From the NCBI GenBank assembly GCA_900316935.1, contig ONEW01000002.1:31451-95450 (forward strand): a stretch of 64,000 nucleotides of DNA. Direction: 5' to 3'. This document shows positions 55,656 through 64,000 of this stretch, piece after piece. The DNA is from an uncultured Selenomonadales bacterium. Its GTDB lineage: Bacteria > Bacillota > Negativicutes > Acidaminococcales > Acidaminococcaceae. The position numbers and the translations under genes are program-made. The notes under the pieces are model-generated. The model worked only from the letters and a program-made list of their open reading frames with translations, searched no databases and had not been told where the DNA came from. Numbering within the stretch: position 1 is the stretch's first letter; each line of letters opens with the position of its first letter.

Positions 55656-56469
55656 TTGCAGGTACCCCTTCCGCTAACAGTTGGATGGCCTCCTCGACCC
55701 GGCCGATGTCCACACGCGTATTGAAGCAGGGGCCAAAAGGCCGTTCATTGAAGATGCCGATGACGGGGATGGGGAATACGTCCTGAATACCGCTCGTCAG
55801 GTCGCGTTCGCAGGCCACGGCGATGATTGCCTTGGGCCGTGCCTTGGCCACGAGCTGGCGCGCCAGGGTGCCGCCTGTCGCCACGACGAAGTGCATGTTG
55901 TATTTATGGCACAGGGCCAGCAGGGAACCCACGCAACAGCCGCCGCACTGGCGGCAGTTTTCCACGTTCCGCGTGATTTTGCGGGGGCACGTGTCGAGCT
56001 GCAGACAGTGAGGCGTCAGGATCAGGAGCCGGTTGGACGGCACCTTGATGCGATGCTGGCGCACCAGAGCGTTATTGACGGCAACGAACGATTGCTCCAC
56101 CTTACCGCGCGGAACGTTGAAGATGCGTCCCAGGCCTACCGCGAAGGGGAACAGGAAGTTGATGGCCTTCCACGCCCAGAAATAGAGGATCTTGGGCAAG
56201 GGCATCCCCAGGATGGCGAGCACAATTTCCAGTTCCCCCAGGAAAAAGAACAGGATGGCGGCAGCCACCACGATACCGAACGCGGCCGGGAGCCAGGAGC
56301 TGATTTCCTCCAGGCCTAAAAAGGTCACCTTCCAGACCAGATACAGAATGATGGCAGTGACAACGGCGCTGAAAAGGATCAGGGCCAGAAAGACCCTCTT
56401 TTTCGGCTGGATGCCCTGCTCTATTGCTTCCTCCATGGTTGTATGACTCTTTCCTTTCTTTGTTTCCAT
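55630..56469 (-). CDS. DUF116 family membrane protein
   Basis: 279 residues. Two membrane segments at about 27-48 and 60-90, then a cytosolic Cys-rich domain: LLILTPHCLQLDTCPRKI, NCRQCGGCCVG, and a C-terminal FGPCFNTRVD. Eight or so cysteines could hold an Fe-S cluster or zinc. Function unknown; its position between fmt and rsmB is recurrent in Clostridia and Negativicutes, hinting at translation or RNA modification. Confidence 0.85.
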   Translation of the reverse strand: METKKGKSHTTMEEAIEQGIQPKKRVFLALILFSAVVTAIILYLVWKVTFLGLEEISSWLPAAFGIVVAAAILFFFLGELEIVLAILGMPLPKILYFWAWKAINFLFPFAVGLGRIFNVPRGKVEQSFVAVNNALVRQHRIKVPSNRLLILTPHCLQLDTCPRKITRNVENCRQCGGCCVGSLLALCHKYNMHFVVATGGTLARQLVAKARPKAIIAVACERDLTSGIQDVFPIPVIGIFNERPFGPCFNTRVDIGRVEEAIQLLAEGVPANGSNEKGA

Positions 56470-56475
56470 ACTCTC

Positions 56476-57426
56476 TTAAATGCCTTTTTGACGGCCCAGC
56501 CGGTCCCCGGCCTTTAAGCCGTGTCCGTTGAGGAATACCCGGGCAGGCATGCGTTTCTTGGATGCAGGCTGGACGGTAAGGATCCGCAGCAGTTTGTCGC
56601 CGCAGGCCACGCAGAAATCATCCTTTTCCGTCTTGACCACCGTACCCGGTGCTGCACCGGCCGGCGTATCCGTCACGCGGGATTCCCACAGTTTCAGCAA
56701 CGTGCCGTCCGGCAGATAGGTGTAAGCCCCCGGAACGGGGTCGAATCCGCGGATCAGGTCGTGCACTTCCTGGACGGGCCTGTCCCAGGGAATTTCCGCC
56801 ATGGCTTTCGTCAGCAGCGTCGCCTTCGTGGCGTCCGCCTCGTTCTGCGGCTCCGGCTGCAGGCCTGCGATAATCTTCGGCAAGGTTTCCACCAGCAGGG
56901 CCGCCCCCTTTTCCATAAGCAGATTATGCAGTTCGGCGAAACTCATTTCCGAGGGAATCGGGACGGTCACCTTGCTGTACATGGCACCTGTATCCATCCC
57001 TTTTTCCATGCGCATGATGGTCACGCCCGTCTCCTTCTCGCCCTTGATGATGGCGTACTGGATCGGTGCGGCGCCACGGTACTTGGGCAGCAGGGACGCG
57101 TGGACGTTGACGCAGCCATAGGCCGGGATGTCCAGGATTTCCTGGCTCAAAAACTGCCCGAAGGCGGCCACGACGATCAGGTCCGGGGCCCATTCCTTCA
57201 ATTGAGCCGTGAATTCCGGTGTCTTGACTTTTTCCGGCTGGTACACAGGCAGGCCCTGGCGCAGCGCATAAGCCTTGACCGGTGTCTCCACCAGCTTGTG
57301 CCCCCGTCCCCGGGGACGGTCCGGCTGTGTCACGACCGCCGTGATTTCATAGACTCCCGTTTCTACCAGCGTCTTCAGGGAACCGACCGCAAAATCGGGG
57401 GTACCCATAAATACGATCTTCGTCAT
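56476..57426 (-). CDS. fmt: Methionyl-tRNA formyltransferase
   Basis: 316 residues. FMGTPDFAVGSLK, TQPDRPRGRGHKL, the SLLPKYRGAAPIQ loop and GVTIMRMEKGMDTGAM. Formylates initiator Met-tRNA. GGAGGAAGAC precedes ATG 57426. Paired with def upstream. Confidence 0.97.
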   Translation of the reverse strand: MTKIVFMGTPDFAVGSLKTLVETGVYEITAVVTQPDRPRGRGHKLVETPVKAYALRQGLPVYQPEKVKTPEFTAQLKEWAPDLIVVAAFGQFLSQEILDIPAYGCVNVHASLLPKYRGAAPIQYAIIKGEKETGVTIMRMEKGMDTGAMYSKVTVPIPSEMSFAELHNLLMEKGAALLVETLPKIIAGLQPEPQNEADATKATLLTKAMAEIPWDRPVQEVHDLIRGFDPVPGAYTYLPDGTLLKLWESRVTDTPAGAAPGTVVKTEKDDFCVACGDKLLRILTVQPASKKRMPARVFLNGHGLKAGDRLGRQKGI

Positions 57427-57482
57427 GTCTTCCTCCGTAAGGGAACACGGTAAAACATCGGTAAGGAACATCTGCCGGAAGC

Positions 57483-57956
57483 TCAGTCCTCCGGTGCCTT
57501 CGGTACAATCGTCACGGCCTTGTCCGTGAACAGGATGCCGTCCAGATGGTCCAGTTCGTGCTGCAGGCAGACCGCCATCAGGCCGTCCGTCGCGATGAAC
57601 TGCTTCTGGCCCCTGGCATCGGTATATTCACACTCCACATACTCGGCCCGTTCCACATCGCCCTCGAAATTCGGCACGGAAAGGCAGCCCTCCCCGACAA
57701 TCTGGGAACCCTCCTTTTTAGTGATGACCGGGTTGATGAGTTCAACCAGACCTTTTCCGTCCTGCAGGTCGATGACCACCATGCGTTTCGCGATGCCCAC
57801 CTGCGGGGCTGCCAGGCCGATGCCGTTCTTTGCGGCATACAGCGTGTCCGCCATATCTTTCAGGGTACGGCGGATCTTTTTATCGATTCTGCCGACGGGT
57901 TCACAGACCGTTTTCAGGACCGGGTCGCCGGCAATACGGATATCTAAAACTGCCAT
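57483..57956 (-). CDS. def: Peptide deformylase
   Basis: 157 residues. All three motifs: GIGLAAPQVG, EGCLSVP, QHELDHLDG. Iron/zinc enzyme removing N-terminal formyl groups. AGGAGG lies 6 nt before ATG 57956. Confidence 0.97.
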   Translation of the reverse strand: MAVLDIRIAGDPVLKTVCEPVGRIDKKIRRTLKDMADTLYAAKNGIGLAAPQVGIAKRMVVIDLQDGKGLVELINPVITKKEGSQIVGEGCLSVPNFEGDVERAEYVECEYTDARGQKQFIATDGLMAVCLQHELDHLDGILFTDKAVTIVPKAPED

Positions 57957-58040
57957 TATCTTCCTCCTGGACATTAATAATCATAACATTATACCATGGA
58001 ACCCCCTGTTCGGCTAGTGCCGCGCCGGATAGCGTTCCTC

Positions 58041-60353
58041 CTAAATGGTACGGAGGGGATCCACATCAAAACTGATGTTCTTCCGGTCCTTATAGGGACT
58101 GTTCCACACGGCTTCCTTCACTTTTTCCATGACGGCACTCCGCACAATCAAAGTGAACCGGTACAGGTCGCGCACTTTTGCCACCCCGGCCGGGAAAGGT
58201 CCCGTCACACAGGTTTCCGGCCATTGTTCCTGAACTTGGTGCAGGCGCAGGAAAGCCGCCATTTCGTCGCCGAGCTGCAAGGCTTTCCGCTCGTCCTTGT
58301 CCGTAAAACCCAGTTTCAGGATGCGGCTGTAGGGAGGATATTTCAAGTCCCTGCGCTGCTGCAGTTCGCCATTGGCAAAGGTATCATAATCCTGGCGGGC
58401 TGCCAGACGGATGATCTCGTTCTCCGGATCGTAGGTCTGCAGAACCACCCGGCCCGGGCGGCCGCCCCGCCCTGCCCGGCCGGCCGTCTGGGTCAGCAGG
58501 TCGAAGGCGGCTTCGGCCGCGCGGAAATCAGGCAGGTTCAGCGTGCTGTCCGCTGCCAGGATGCCGACAAGGGTAACGTTCTTGATGTCATGTCCCTTGG
58601 CCACCATCTGGGTACCCAGCAGGACATTGGCCTCGCCTCCGCGGAAGCGGCGGATGATGTCCTCATGGGCCATCTTCGCCGACGTGCTGTCCTGATCCAT
58701 ACGCAGGACGCGGATCCCCGGCAGGGAACCTATCTCCATTTCCGCCTTCTGCGTGCCGCTGCCGAAGAATTTGATGCGCCGGCTGCCGCAGGACGGGCAG
58801 ACCGTGGGGACAGGATATTCACTGCCGCAATAATGACAGCGCATGACATGCTCTTTGGCATGGTACACCAGGCTTACGGCACAATGAGGGCAGACGAGGG
58901 CCGTACCGCAGTCCCGGCACATGACGAATGTGGAAAACCCGCGCCGGTTCAGCAGTACGATGGCCTGCTCCCCGTGATGGACCGTGTCGATGAGTTCCCG
59001 CCGCAGTTTGCGGGAAATGACCGAAAAGTTCTTCTGCGCCAGCTCTTCCCGCATATCGACGATGCTGACCTGCGGCAGCACGGCGCCGGACGGCCGTTCA
59101 GTCAGGCGCAGTTCCGTCAGCTCTCCCGTCTGCACAAGGTAATAGGTGTCCAGGGATGGCGTAGCGCTTCCCAGAAGAAGTACGGATTCCGTGTTCCGGC
59201 AACGGCACCGGGCCACCTCGCGGGCATGGTAACTGGGCCGTTCTTCCTGTTTATAGCTCCCTTCCTGTTCCTCGTCGATGATGACGAGGCCCAGGTCCTG
59301 GAACGGCGCAAAGACGGCGCTCCGCACGCCGATGAGGATGCGGGCCGCGCCGCTGCGCATCTTATACCACACATCGCCCCGCTCGTTCTGCGAAAGTTTG
59401 CTGTGGGCCACCGCCACGGCATCACCGAACCAGGCGCGGAAGCGCTGCACAATCTGCGTCGTCAGCGCGATTTCCGGCACCAGGACCAGTACCTGTTTCC
59501 CCCGCCGCAGCGCCTCGTCGGCTGCGCGCAGGTAGACTTCCGTCTTGCCGCTGCCCGTGATGCCGCGCAACAGGAATTCGGCGTATCTGCCGCCGTGCAG
59601 CGCGTCCTTCAGGCGTGCCACGGCGTCTTTCTGTTCCGCTGTCAGGACCAGGGTCTCCCTGCGTCCTTCCGGCCGATCGTAACTGTTCCGCAGAATCCTG
59701 CGGGCCGCCTTTTCCGCCCAGCCTTTGCGGACCAGGGTTCGCAGCACTTCGGCACTGATGCCGGCTGCGGCGGCCTCCCGGACGGTCACGTCGGCCGTCG
59801 CGGGAGCACCGGCTGCCTTCTCCAAAAAGGCCAGGGCTTCCCGCTGCCGGGGAGACCGTTCCGGCACCTGGCCGCCGGCCAGGGTCTGCCTTCCTGCTTC
59901 CGTCAGCCTGTAGGACAGGACGGTCCGCGGTTTGAGGCGTTCCTCCCATGTCTGTGCCACGGCCTTCCCGTCCTGATAGACGGTCCGCCGCCGCAGACTG
60001 CTTTTACCGGGAATGAAAAGGCGCATGGCTTCCGCGTCCGTACACATATAATAACGGGCCAGCCAATGCGCCGTCGCCAGCATCTCCGCATCAAACCAGG
60101 GCTCTCCGCCGAGGACGGCCAGGACTTCCCGGACATCCTGCAGCCCCATCCTGGCCCCGTCCGTCTCCATCCGGTGCCGGGCCTCGTCTTCCGTATAGGT
60201 GCGGACGACGAAACCTTCCACCTCGCTGCGGCCGAACGGCACAAGGACGCGCCAGCCTGCCGTCAGGTCAGGCCGGGCTGCAGGAACGCGGTACACGAAC
60301 TGTTTGAACAGGTTCCGGACCGGCAGATTGATTGCTACCAATACGTATTGCAA
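58041..60353 (-). CDS. priA: Primosomal protein N' (replication restart helicase PriA)
   Basis: 770 residues. N-terminal DNA-binding domain, helicase Walker A GITGSGKTEVYLRA, DEEQEGSYKQEE (Walker B region), the CRDCG...CPHC...CHYCGS...CPSCG zinc insertion, and GTQMVAKGHD. TTG start at 60353 placed 7 nt after GGGAGG. Follows the nuclease gene by 47 bp. Confidence 0.95.
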   Translation of the reverse strand: MQYVLVAINLPVRNLFKQFVYRVPAARPDLTAGWRVLVPFGRSEVEGFVVRTYTEDEARHRMETDGARMGLQDVREVLAVLGGEPWFDAEMLATAHWLARYYMCTDAEAMRLFIPGKSSLRRRTVYQDGKAVAQTWEERLKPRTVLSYRLTEAGRQTLAGGQVPERSPRQREALAFLEKAAGAPATADVTVREAAAAGISAEVLRTLVRKGWAEKAARRILRNSYDRPEGRRETLVLTAEQKDAVARLKDALHGGRYAEFLLRGITGSGKTEVYLRAADEALRRGKQVLVLVPEIALTTQIVQRFRAWFGDAVAVAHSKLSQNERGDVWYKMRSGAARILIGVRSAVFAPFQDLGLVIIDEEQEGSYKQEERPSYHAREVARCRCRNTESVLLLGSATPSLDTYYLVQTGELTELRLTERPSGAVLPQVSIVDMREELAQKNFSVISRKLRRELIDTVHHGEQAIVLLNRRGFSTFVMCRDCGTALVCPHCAVSLVYHAKEHVMRCHYCGSEYPVPTVCPSCGSRRIKFFGSGTQKAEMEIGSLPGIRVLRMDQDSTSAKMAHEDIIRRFRGGEANVLLGTQMVAKGHDIKNVTLVGILAADSTLNLPDFRAAEAAFDLLTQTAGRAGRGGRPGRVVLQTYDPENEIIRLAARQDYDTFANGELQQRRDLKYPPYSRILKLGFTDKDERKALQLGDEMAAFLRLHQVQEQWPETCVTGPFPAGVAKVRDLYRFTLIVRSAVMEKVKEAVWNSPYKDRKNISFDVDPLRTI

Positions 60354-60400
60354 AGGGAAACCTCCCGAAAAGACGATACCGGGCCGGGGACGACGGCCGT

Positions 60401-61192
60401 TCAGCGCGCCGCCCGACTGGTGCCGTCCGCGTAATTGATGACGACGCCGGGCTGCACGTTATAGACGAAGACATTGAAATGGACGCCTTTCCCGCCATCT
60501 TCCACGGACCAGGCCTCCATGGCGACGCCGCGTGCCACGAGGTCGTCCCCCCGGTAGACGGGCGTCACGGAGTACAGCACATGTTTATGCGTATTGCGGA
60601 TGAAGTCCGCCACGCGGTTTTCAAAGGGCAGCATACCCGTGACATTGAAATAACGGGTTCCTGTGATCAGGTTCAGGCGGTTCGCGTTTTCACCACACAA
60701 CTGGAACGCAATCAGGTGACACCGGTTATAAAGGTACTTGCCGTCGACGAAGCTGTACTTGGTGTACTGCCAGCCTGACGGCTTGATCATACCAATGGGT
60801 TTGCGTTGCTCCTTCGGCAGCAGTTCCGGCCCCAGACGTCCGACGGCCCGGCCGCAGCGGCCCAGGCTGTCGCGTGGCGTGAAGCTGTAGTAGGCGTTCT
60901 TACGGCTCTGGATCTCCCGGGAAAAGCGCGGCCTGTTGCCGTTCAGTACCACGTAGGGCTTTCCAGCGTAGGCGGGAATGCCGTCCCAGGCCAGGGAACC
61001 GTCCGCCGTCTCCGGAACAGCCTGTTCCGTAACGGCTGCAGGCTTTGACTCCGCCGTGCTGTTGCCCTGGACGAATCCGCCGACGAAAAAGAAGCTGAAA
61101 AAGGCAGCCATGACAGCCGCCAAAGCCGTCAGGACATATTTCACGGCCCGGCTGGCCCGGGACTGTGAAGCCCGCTTCCTGCGTCCGGCCAT
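60401..61192 (-). CDS. Membrane-anchored DNA/RNA non-specific endonuclease
   Basis: 263 residues. One N-terminal membrane helix (about 17-40) after a basic stretch, then a beta-beta-alpha-metal nuclease domain: YNRCHLIAFQLCGENANRLNLITGTRYFN, with the general-base His and metal-binding Asn. The DRGH core is replaced by NRCH, as in one Firmicute branch. Predicted outside the membrane, it may degrade external DNA or act in DNA uptake. GGAGGAGGGGG precedes ATG 61192. Confidence 0.88.
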   Translation of the reverse strand: MAGRRKRASQSRASRAVKYVLTALAAVMAAFFSFFFVGGFVQGNSTAESKPAAVTEQAVPETADGSLAWDGIPAYAGKPYVVLNGNRPRFSREIQSRKNAYYSFTPRDSLGRCGRAVGRLGPELLPKEQRKPIGMIKPSGWQYTKYSFVDGKYLYNRCHLIAFQLCGENANRLNLITGTRYFNVTGMLPFENRVADFIRNTHKHVLYSVTPVYRGDDLVARGVAMEAWSVEDGGKGVHFNVFVYNVQPGVVINYADGTSRAAR

Positions 61193-61216
61193 AAAACCCC
61201 CTCCTCCATATACAGC

Positions 61217-61225
61217 CCCATTATA
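61217..61225 (-). promoter_or_regulatory. Extended -10 promoter of the nuclease-priA run
   Basis: Minus strand TGGTATAAT with TATAAT at 61220-61225; no recognizable -35. Confidence 0.55.
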
Positions 61226-61362
61226 CCACACTGTACTGCCAGGTCGACCTTATGTGCCGGCGCGTCAACAGCGGAAAAAGCAGCAAATTGTAAACATTGG
61301 TATGGAATTCACAAAAAAATCACATCATGTCCGGCCAACTTGCCATAAATACGCGGATTATC

Positions 61363-61434
61363 TTGTCTTTCCGGTCCTTACATGCTAGAATGAGGATAAT
61401 TTAATTTGGAATTGTTAGAAAAATGCGATATATA
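61363..61434 (+). promoter_or_regulatory. Tandem promoters upstream of the 205-residue gene
   Basis: Two matches with 17-bp spacers: TTGTCT (61363-61368)/TAGAAT (61386-61391) and TTGGAA (61406-61411)/TATATA (61429-61434). The rest of the 273-bp gap shows nothing further. Confidence 0.6.
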
Positions 61435-61465
61435 AGTCATTTTTAAACTTAAAGGAAAATCCACT

Positions 61466-62083
61466 ATGAGTTACTCTCGGCACGAAGCCCTGAACCGGCT
61501 TATAGATGCCTGCCGGCACTCCTACACGGTGACACGCTTCGACGGAACCCCCCCTTCGGACCCGGACGTGGAAGGGCGGATCCGTGAAGCGGGACGCCTC
61601 GTCCCCGACCTGCCTGACGGACCGATATCCCTGCGGGCAGTCTGCGAATATTACGAACGCACGGGACAGCACCTGCTCCTTCGGCAGAATGAGGTCTGGG
61701 CCGCCAAACAGGAAGAGTTCCTCTTCCTCTTCGACGTGCCTGAACTGACGCCGGAAGGGTTCAGGATATGCCGGGATTTTGCATACGAAAAAGGCATGGC
61801 CATGGCCCATATCGGGCCGGACCATATGTATACCTACATCTCGCCGGTCTTCGTCTGTGACACCGTGACCGCGGCGGCACGGCACGAACTGGAGAAATGC
61901 CGCATCTACAAGACCTTCCGGTTCTCCCTGCACGGGTGGATGGATTTCCACGCGGCCTGTTACGACGCCTCGCAGGGCGTCCTGTATTTCAACAAGGCCG
62001 GCACGTGCATGAAGGAGTCCCTCGAAGAGGTCCTGCTGCTGGGGAGAAAGGCGCGGAAAGGGCTTTCCCGCTTTTTTCTATAG
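61466..62083 (+). CDS. Hypothetical protein of 205 residues
   Basis: Not recognised. Soluble, no signal peptide, no cysteine motif. Contains aromatic- and charge-rich segments (AVCEYYERTGQHLLLRQNEVW, then HIGPDHMYTYISPVFVCD). AAAGGAAAA precedes ATG 61466. It lies 47 bp upstream of cstA on the same strand and probably shares its transcript, so a role in starvation or peptide/pyruvate use is possible but unproven. Confidence 0.7.
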   Translation: MSYSRHEALNRLIDACRHSYTVTRFDGTPPSDPDVEGRIREAGRLVPDLPDGPISLRAVCEYYERTGQHLLLRQNEVWAAKQEEFLFLFDVPELTPEGFRICRDFAYEKGMAMAHIGPDHMYTYISPVFVCDTVTAAARHELEKCRIYKTFRFSLHGWMDFHAACYDASQGVLYFNKAGTCMKESLEEVLLLGRKARKGLSRFFL

Positions 62084-62130
62084 AGTTCCAGAAATATAAA
62101 GAGACAAAAGGGAAAGAGGAGGAATCATTT

Positions 62131-63858
62131 ATGAACACATTGGTATTACTGCTCGTCTGTATGGCCATCCTGTTCTGCGGGTACGTCTTTTACGGCGGCT
62201 GGCTGGTCAGACAATGGGGCGTCGGTGAAGGGGACAAGCCCACGCCGGCACATACGATGACGGATGGCGTGGACTACGTGCCCGCCAAAGCCCCCGTCCT
62301 CATGGGACATCATTTTTCGTCCATCGCCGGAGCCGGCCCCATCACCGGTCCTATCGCGGCCGCCATCTTCGGCTGGGTCCCTGTCGCCTTGTGGGTCCTC
62401 GTCGGCGGCATCTTCTTCGGCGGCGTCCATGACTTCGGCGCCCTCTTCGCTTCGGTCCGCAACAACGGCCAGTCCATCGGCGAAATCATTTCGTCGAACA
62501 TGTCCAAACGGGCCAAGCAGTTATTCATCATCTTCGCCTATCTGACACTGATCCTCGTCGTGGCAGCCTTCGCGGCCATCGTGGCCTCCACCTTCGGTGC
62601 CACCTTCAAGAACGGTGTGCTCGACACGGCGGCCAGTGCGACGAATGCTTCCGTCGCCATGGTCTCCCTGCTCTTCATCGCCGTAGCCATCGTCTTCGGC
62701 ATCGGCGTATACCGCCGCCATCAGTCCGTTGCGACCTCGACCATCTTCGGCATCATCGCCATCATCTTCGTCATGGCCGTCGGCATGAACTTCCACCCGC
62801 TCTACTTCTCCACGAAGACCTGGATGTGGATTGTCGGCCTCTACATCGCCATCGCCTCCGTCACGCCCGTCTGGATTCTGCTCCAGCCCCGTGACTACCT
62901 GAGCTCCTTCCTGCTGTACGCCATGCTGATTGTCGCCATCGTCGGCATCTTCGGCGCCCATCCGGATATCGACCCGAAACTGTTCCCTGCCTTCACGGGC
63001 TTCTCCGTAGCCACGAAGAACGGTGTCCTGTTCCTGTTCCCGATCCTGTTCACGACCGTGGCCTGCGGCGCCATTTCCGGGTTCCATTCCCTCGTATCGT
63101 CCGGCACCACGTCCAAACAGCTGGATAAGGAAAAGGACGCGAAACCGATTGCCTACGGCGGCATGCTCCTCGAATGCGTGCTGGCCGTCATCACCCTCTG
63201 CGCCGTCGCCTATGCCCGCTCCACCGGTCACACGGCCGGCGTCACGGACATCTTTGCCGGCGGCATCGCCGCCATGGTCGCCCAGATTCCCGGCCTCGCC
63301 GGTATGGAAAAGGCGTTCTATACGCTGCTGGTCCTGGCCTACTCGACCTTCTGCCTGACCTCCCTGGATACGGCGACCCGCCTGGCCCGCTTCATGTTCC
63401 AGGAATTCTTCCTGGAGCCCGGCCAGACCCCGAAGGACATTAAGGACGGCTGGAAGAAGTTCATGGTCAACCCCTACTTCGCCACCATCCTCACCGTCAT
63501 TTTGGGCATCCTGCTCGGCATGAACGGGTTCCAGAAGATCTGGGGCCTTTTCGGCGCCGCCAACCAGCTCCTGGCCGGTATCGGCCTTCTCGCCGTAGCG
63601 ACCTGGCTGGGCAACGCAGGCCGGAACAATAAGATGTTCCTGTTCCCCATGGCCTTCATGATGGTCGTCACCCTGTCCTCGCTGGTCATCATCGTCAAGA
63701 ACCAGCTGCACATCATCTCGGCCGGCGCCGCTGACTGGGGTCCTTACGCCCAGGCCGGTATCGGCATCCTGCTCATCGCCCTGGCCGTCGTCCTCGCGGT
63801 GGAAGGCTGCCAGACCATCGCCGCCCAGCGCCGCAAAAAGGCTGAAGCGGCGGACTGA
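62131..63858 (+). CDS. cstA: Carbon starvation protein A (CstA family transporter)
   Basis: 575 residues, about 14-16 membrane helices, shorter than E. coli CstA (701). Family signatures: GVDYVPAKAPVLMGHHFSSIAGAGPITGP, GGVHDFGALFAS, and SGFHSLVSSGTTSKQL. CstA/BtsT proteins import peptides or pyruvate during carbon limitation. AGAGGAGGAATCATTT precedes ATG 62131; upstream in-frame codons are shadow of the 205-residue gene. Confidence 0.95.
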   Translation: MNTLVLLLVCMAILFCGYVFYGGWLVRQWGVGEGDKPTPAHTMTDGVDYVPAKAPVLMGHHFSSIAGAGPITGPIAAAIFGWVPVALWVLVGGIFFGGVHDFGALFASVRNNGQSIGEIISSNMSKRAKQLFIIFAYLTLILVVAAFAAIVASTFGATFKNGVLDTAASATNASVAMVSLLFIAVAIVFGIGVYRRHQSVATSTIFGIIAIIFVMAVGMNFHPLYFSTKTWMWIVGLYIAIASVTPVWILLQPRDYLSSFLLYAMLIVAIVGIFGAHPDIDPKLFPAFTGFSVATKNGVLFLFPILFTTVACGAISGFHSLVSSGTTSKQLDKEKDAKPIAYGGMLLECVLAVITLCAVAYARSTGHTAGVTDIFAGGIAAMVAQIPGLAGMEKAFYTLLVLAYSTFCLTSLDTATRLARFMFQEFFLEPGQTPKDIKDGWKKFMVNPYFATILTVILGILLGMNGFQKIWGLFGAANQLLAGIGLLAVATWLGNAGRNNKMFLFPMAFMMVVTLSSLVIIVKNQLHIISAGAADWGPYAQAGIGILLIALAVVLAVEGCQTIAAQRRKKAEAAD

Positions 63859-63906
63859 CGACGGCTGTCAGCAAGCCTGACCCGGTGTATTGAACAAACA
63901 CATCGA

Positions 63907-64000
63907 GTAGGAGGGGGCGGTTAGCCCCCGTCCTCTCACACCACCGTGCGTACCGTTCGGTACACGGCGGTTTCAACAGTTGTTATGCACCGACTGGTAT
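63907..64000 (-). mobile_element. 3' end of a group II intron (domains V and VI), runs off the right edge
   Basis: Read on the minus strand. Domain V is at 63940-63971: a 9-bp stem ACCGCCGTG/CACGGTGGT, a CG bulge on the 3' side, a TACC/GGTA upper stem with a GAAC loop, and a CGC triad in the 5' arm. Domain VI follows at about 63910-63937 (GGGGGC/GCCCCC), ending in CTCCTAC. No reverse transcriptase is in view; it would lie beyond 64000. Confidence 0.75.

Noticed and set aside
57996..60434. An 812-codon open frame opposite priA
   Set aside because: High-GC antisense artefact; priA has all its motifs on the other strand.
61897..62130. N-terminal extension of cstA by 78 codons
   Set aside because: It overlaps the 205-residue gene, and the true ATG at 62131 has a strong ribosome site directly before the family N-terminus.
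63773..63976. Minus-strand ORF across the cstA end and the intron
   Set aside because: It spans the antisense of cstA and intron domains V/VI and shows no protein family.

Overview
This window is almost entirely a housekeeping chromosome segment from a high-GC Firmicute, most likely a member of the Negativicutes. The evidence is a CodY regulator, an IspH-RpsA fusion, ScpAB, PrkC/PrpC, RecX and the gene order dprA-topA-trmFO-xerC-codY. Promoters look sigma-A-like and Shine-Dalgarno sites are strong. Family-level assignment is not possible from the sequence alone. Nearly every base is genic. The long antisense open frames are GC-driven shadows and are not annotated.

Layout. 1-6.4 kb (+): a tetrapyrrole operon running from the 3' end of the siroheme gene through hemA, hemC, a cobA-hemD fusion, hemB and hemL. 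It leads from glutamyl-tRNA to uroporphyrinogen III, precorrin-2 and siroheme. 6.4-18.9 kb (-): an M18 aminopeptidase, a glycerol-1-phosphate dehydrogenase-like gene and type 2 IPP isomerase, then a run containing ispH-rpsA, plsC, cmk, a flavoprotein, rluB, scpB, scpA, an M50 protease and trpS. 19-24.5 kb: an unknown gene divergent from fba, then ugd, a HAD phosphatase, a radical SAM protein and a membrane phosphoesterase. 24.5-32.7 kb (-): codY, xerC, trmFO, topA, dprA and a MurG/MGDG-type glycosyltransferase. 32.8-44.7 kb: hydF, a TVP38 protein, recG, rpmB, an ammonium transporter fused to a PII domain, a zinc-ribbon protein, rny, recX-recA and hslO. 44.7-48.6 kb (-): ribDE-ribBA-ribH under an FMN riboswitch. 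48.6-61.2 kb (-): rpe, rsgA, prkC, prpC, rlmN, rsmB, a DUF116 protein, fmt, def, priA and a membrane-anchored nuclease. 61.4-63.9 kb (+): an unknown protein and cstA. The window ends inside the 3' end of a group II intron on the minus strand.

The most notable points are the Amt-PII fusion with an attenuator-like leader, an RNase Y gene whose best-supported start codon is AUA, G1P dehydrogenase and IPP isomerase genes coupled next to ispH-rpsA, loss of hslVU from the xerC-codY junction, and several operator-like palindromes. I found no CRISPR array, prophage, insertion sequence transposase, rRNA or tRNA gene. No clearly novel multi-gene system is visible.
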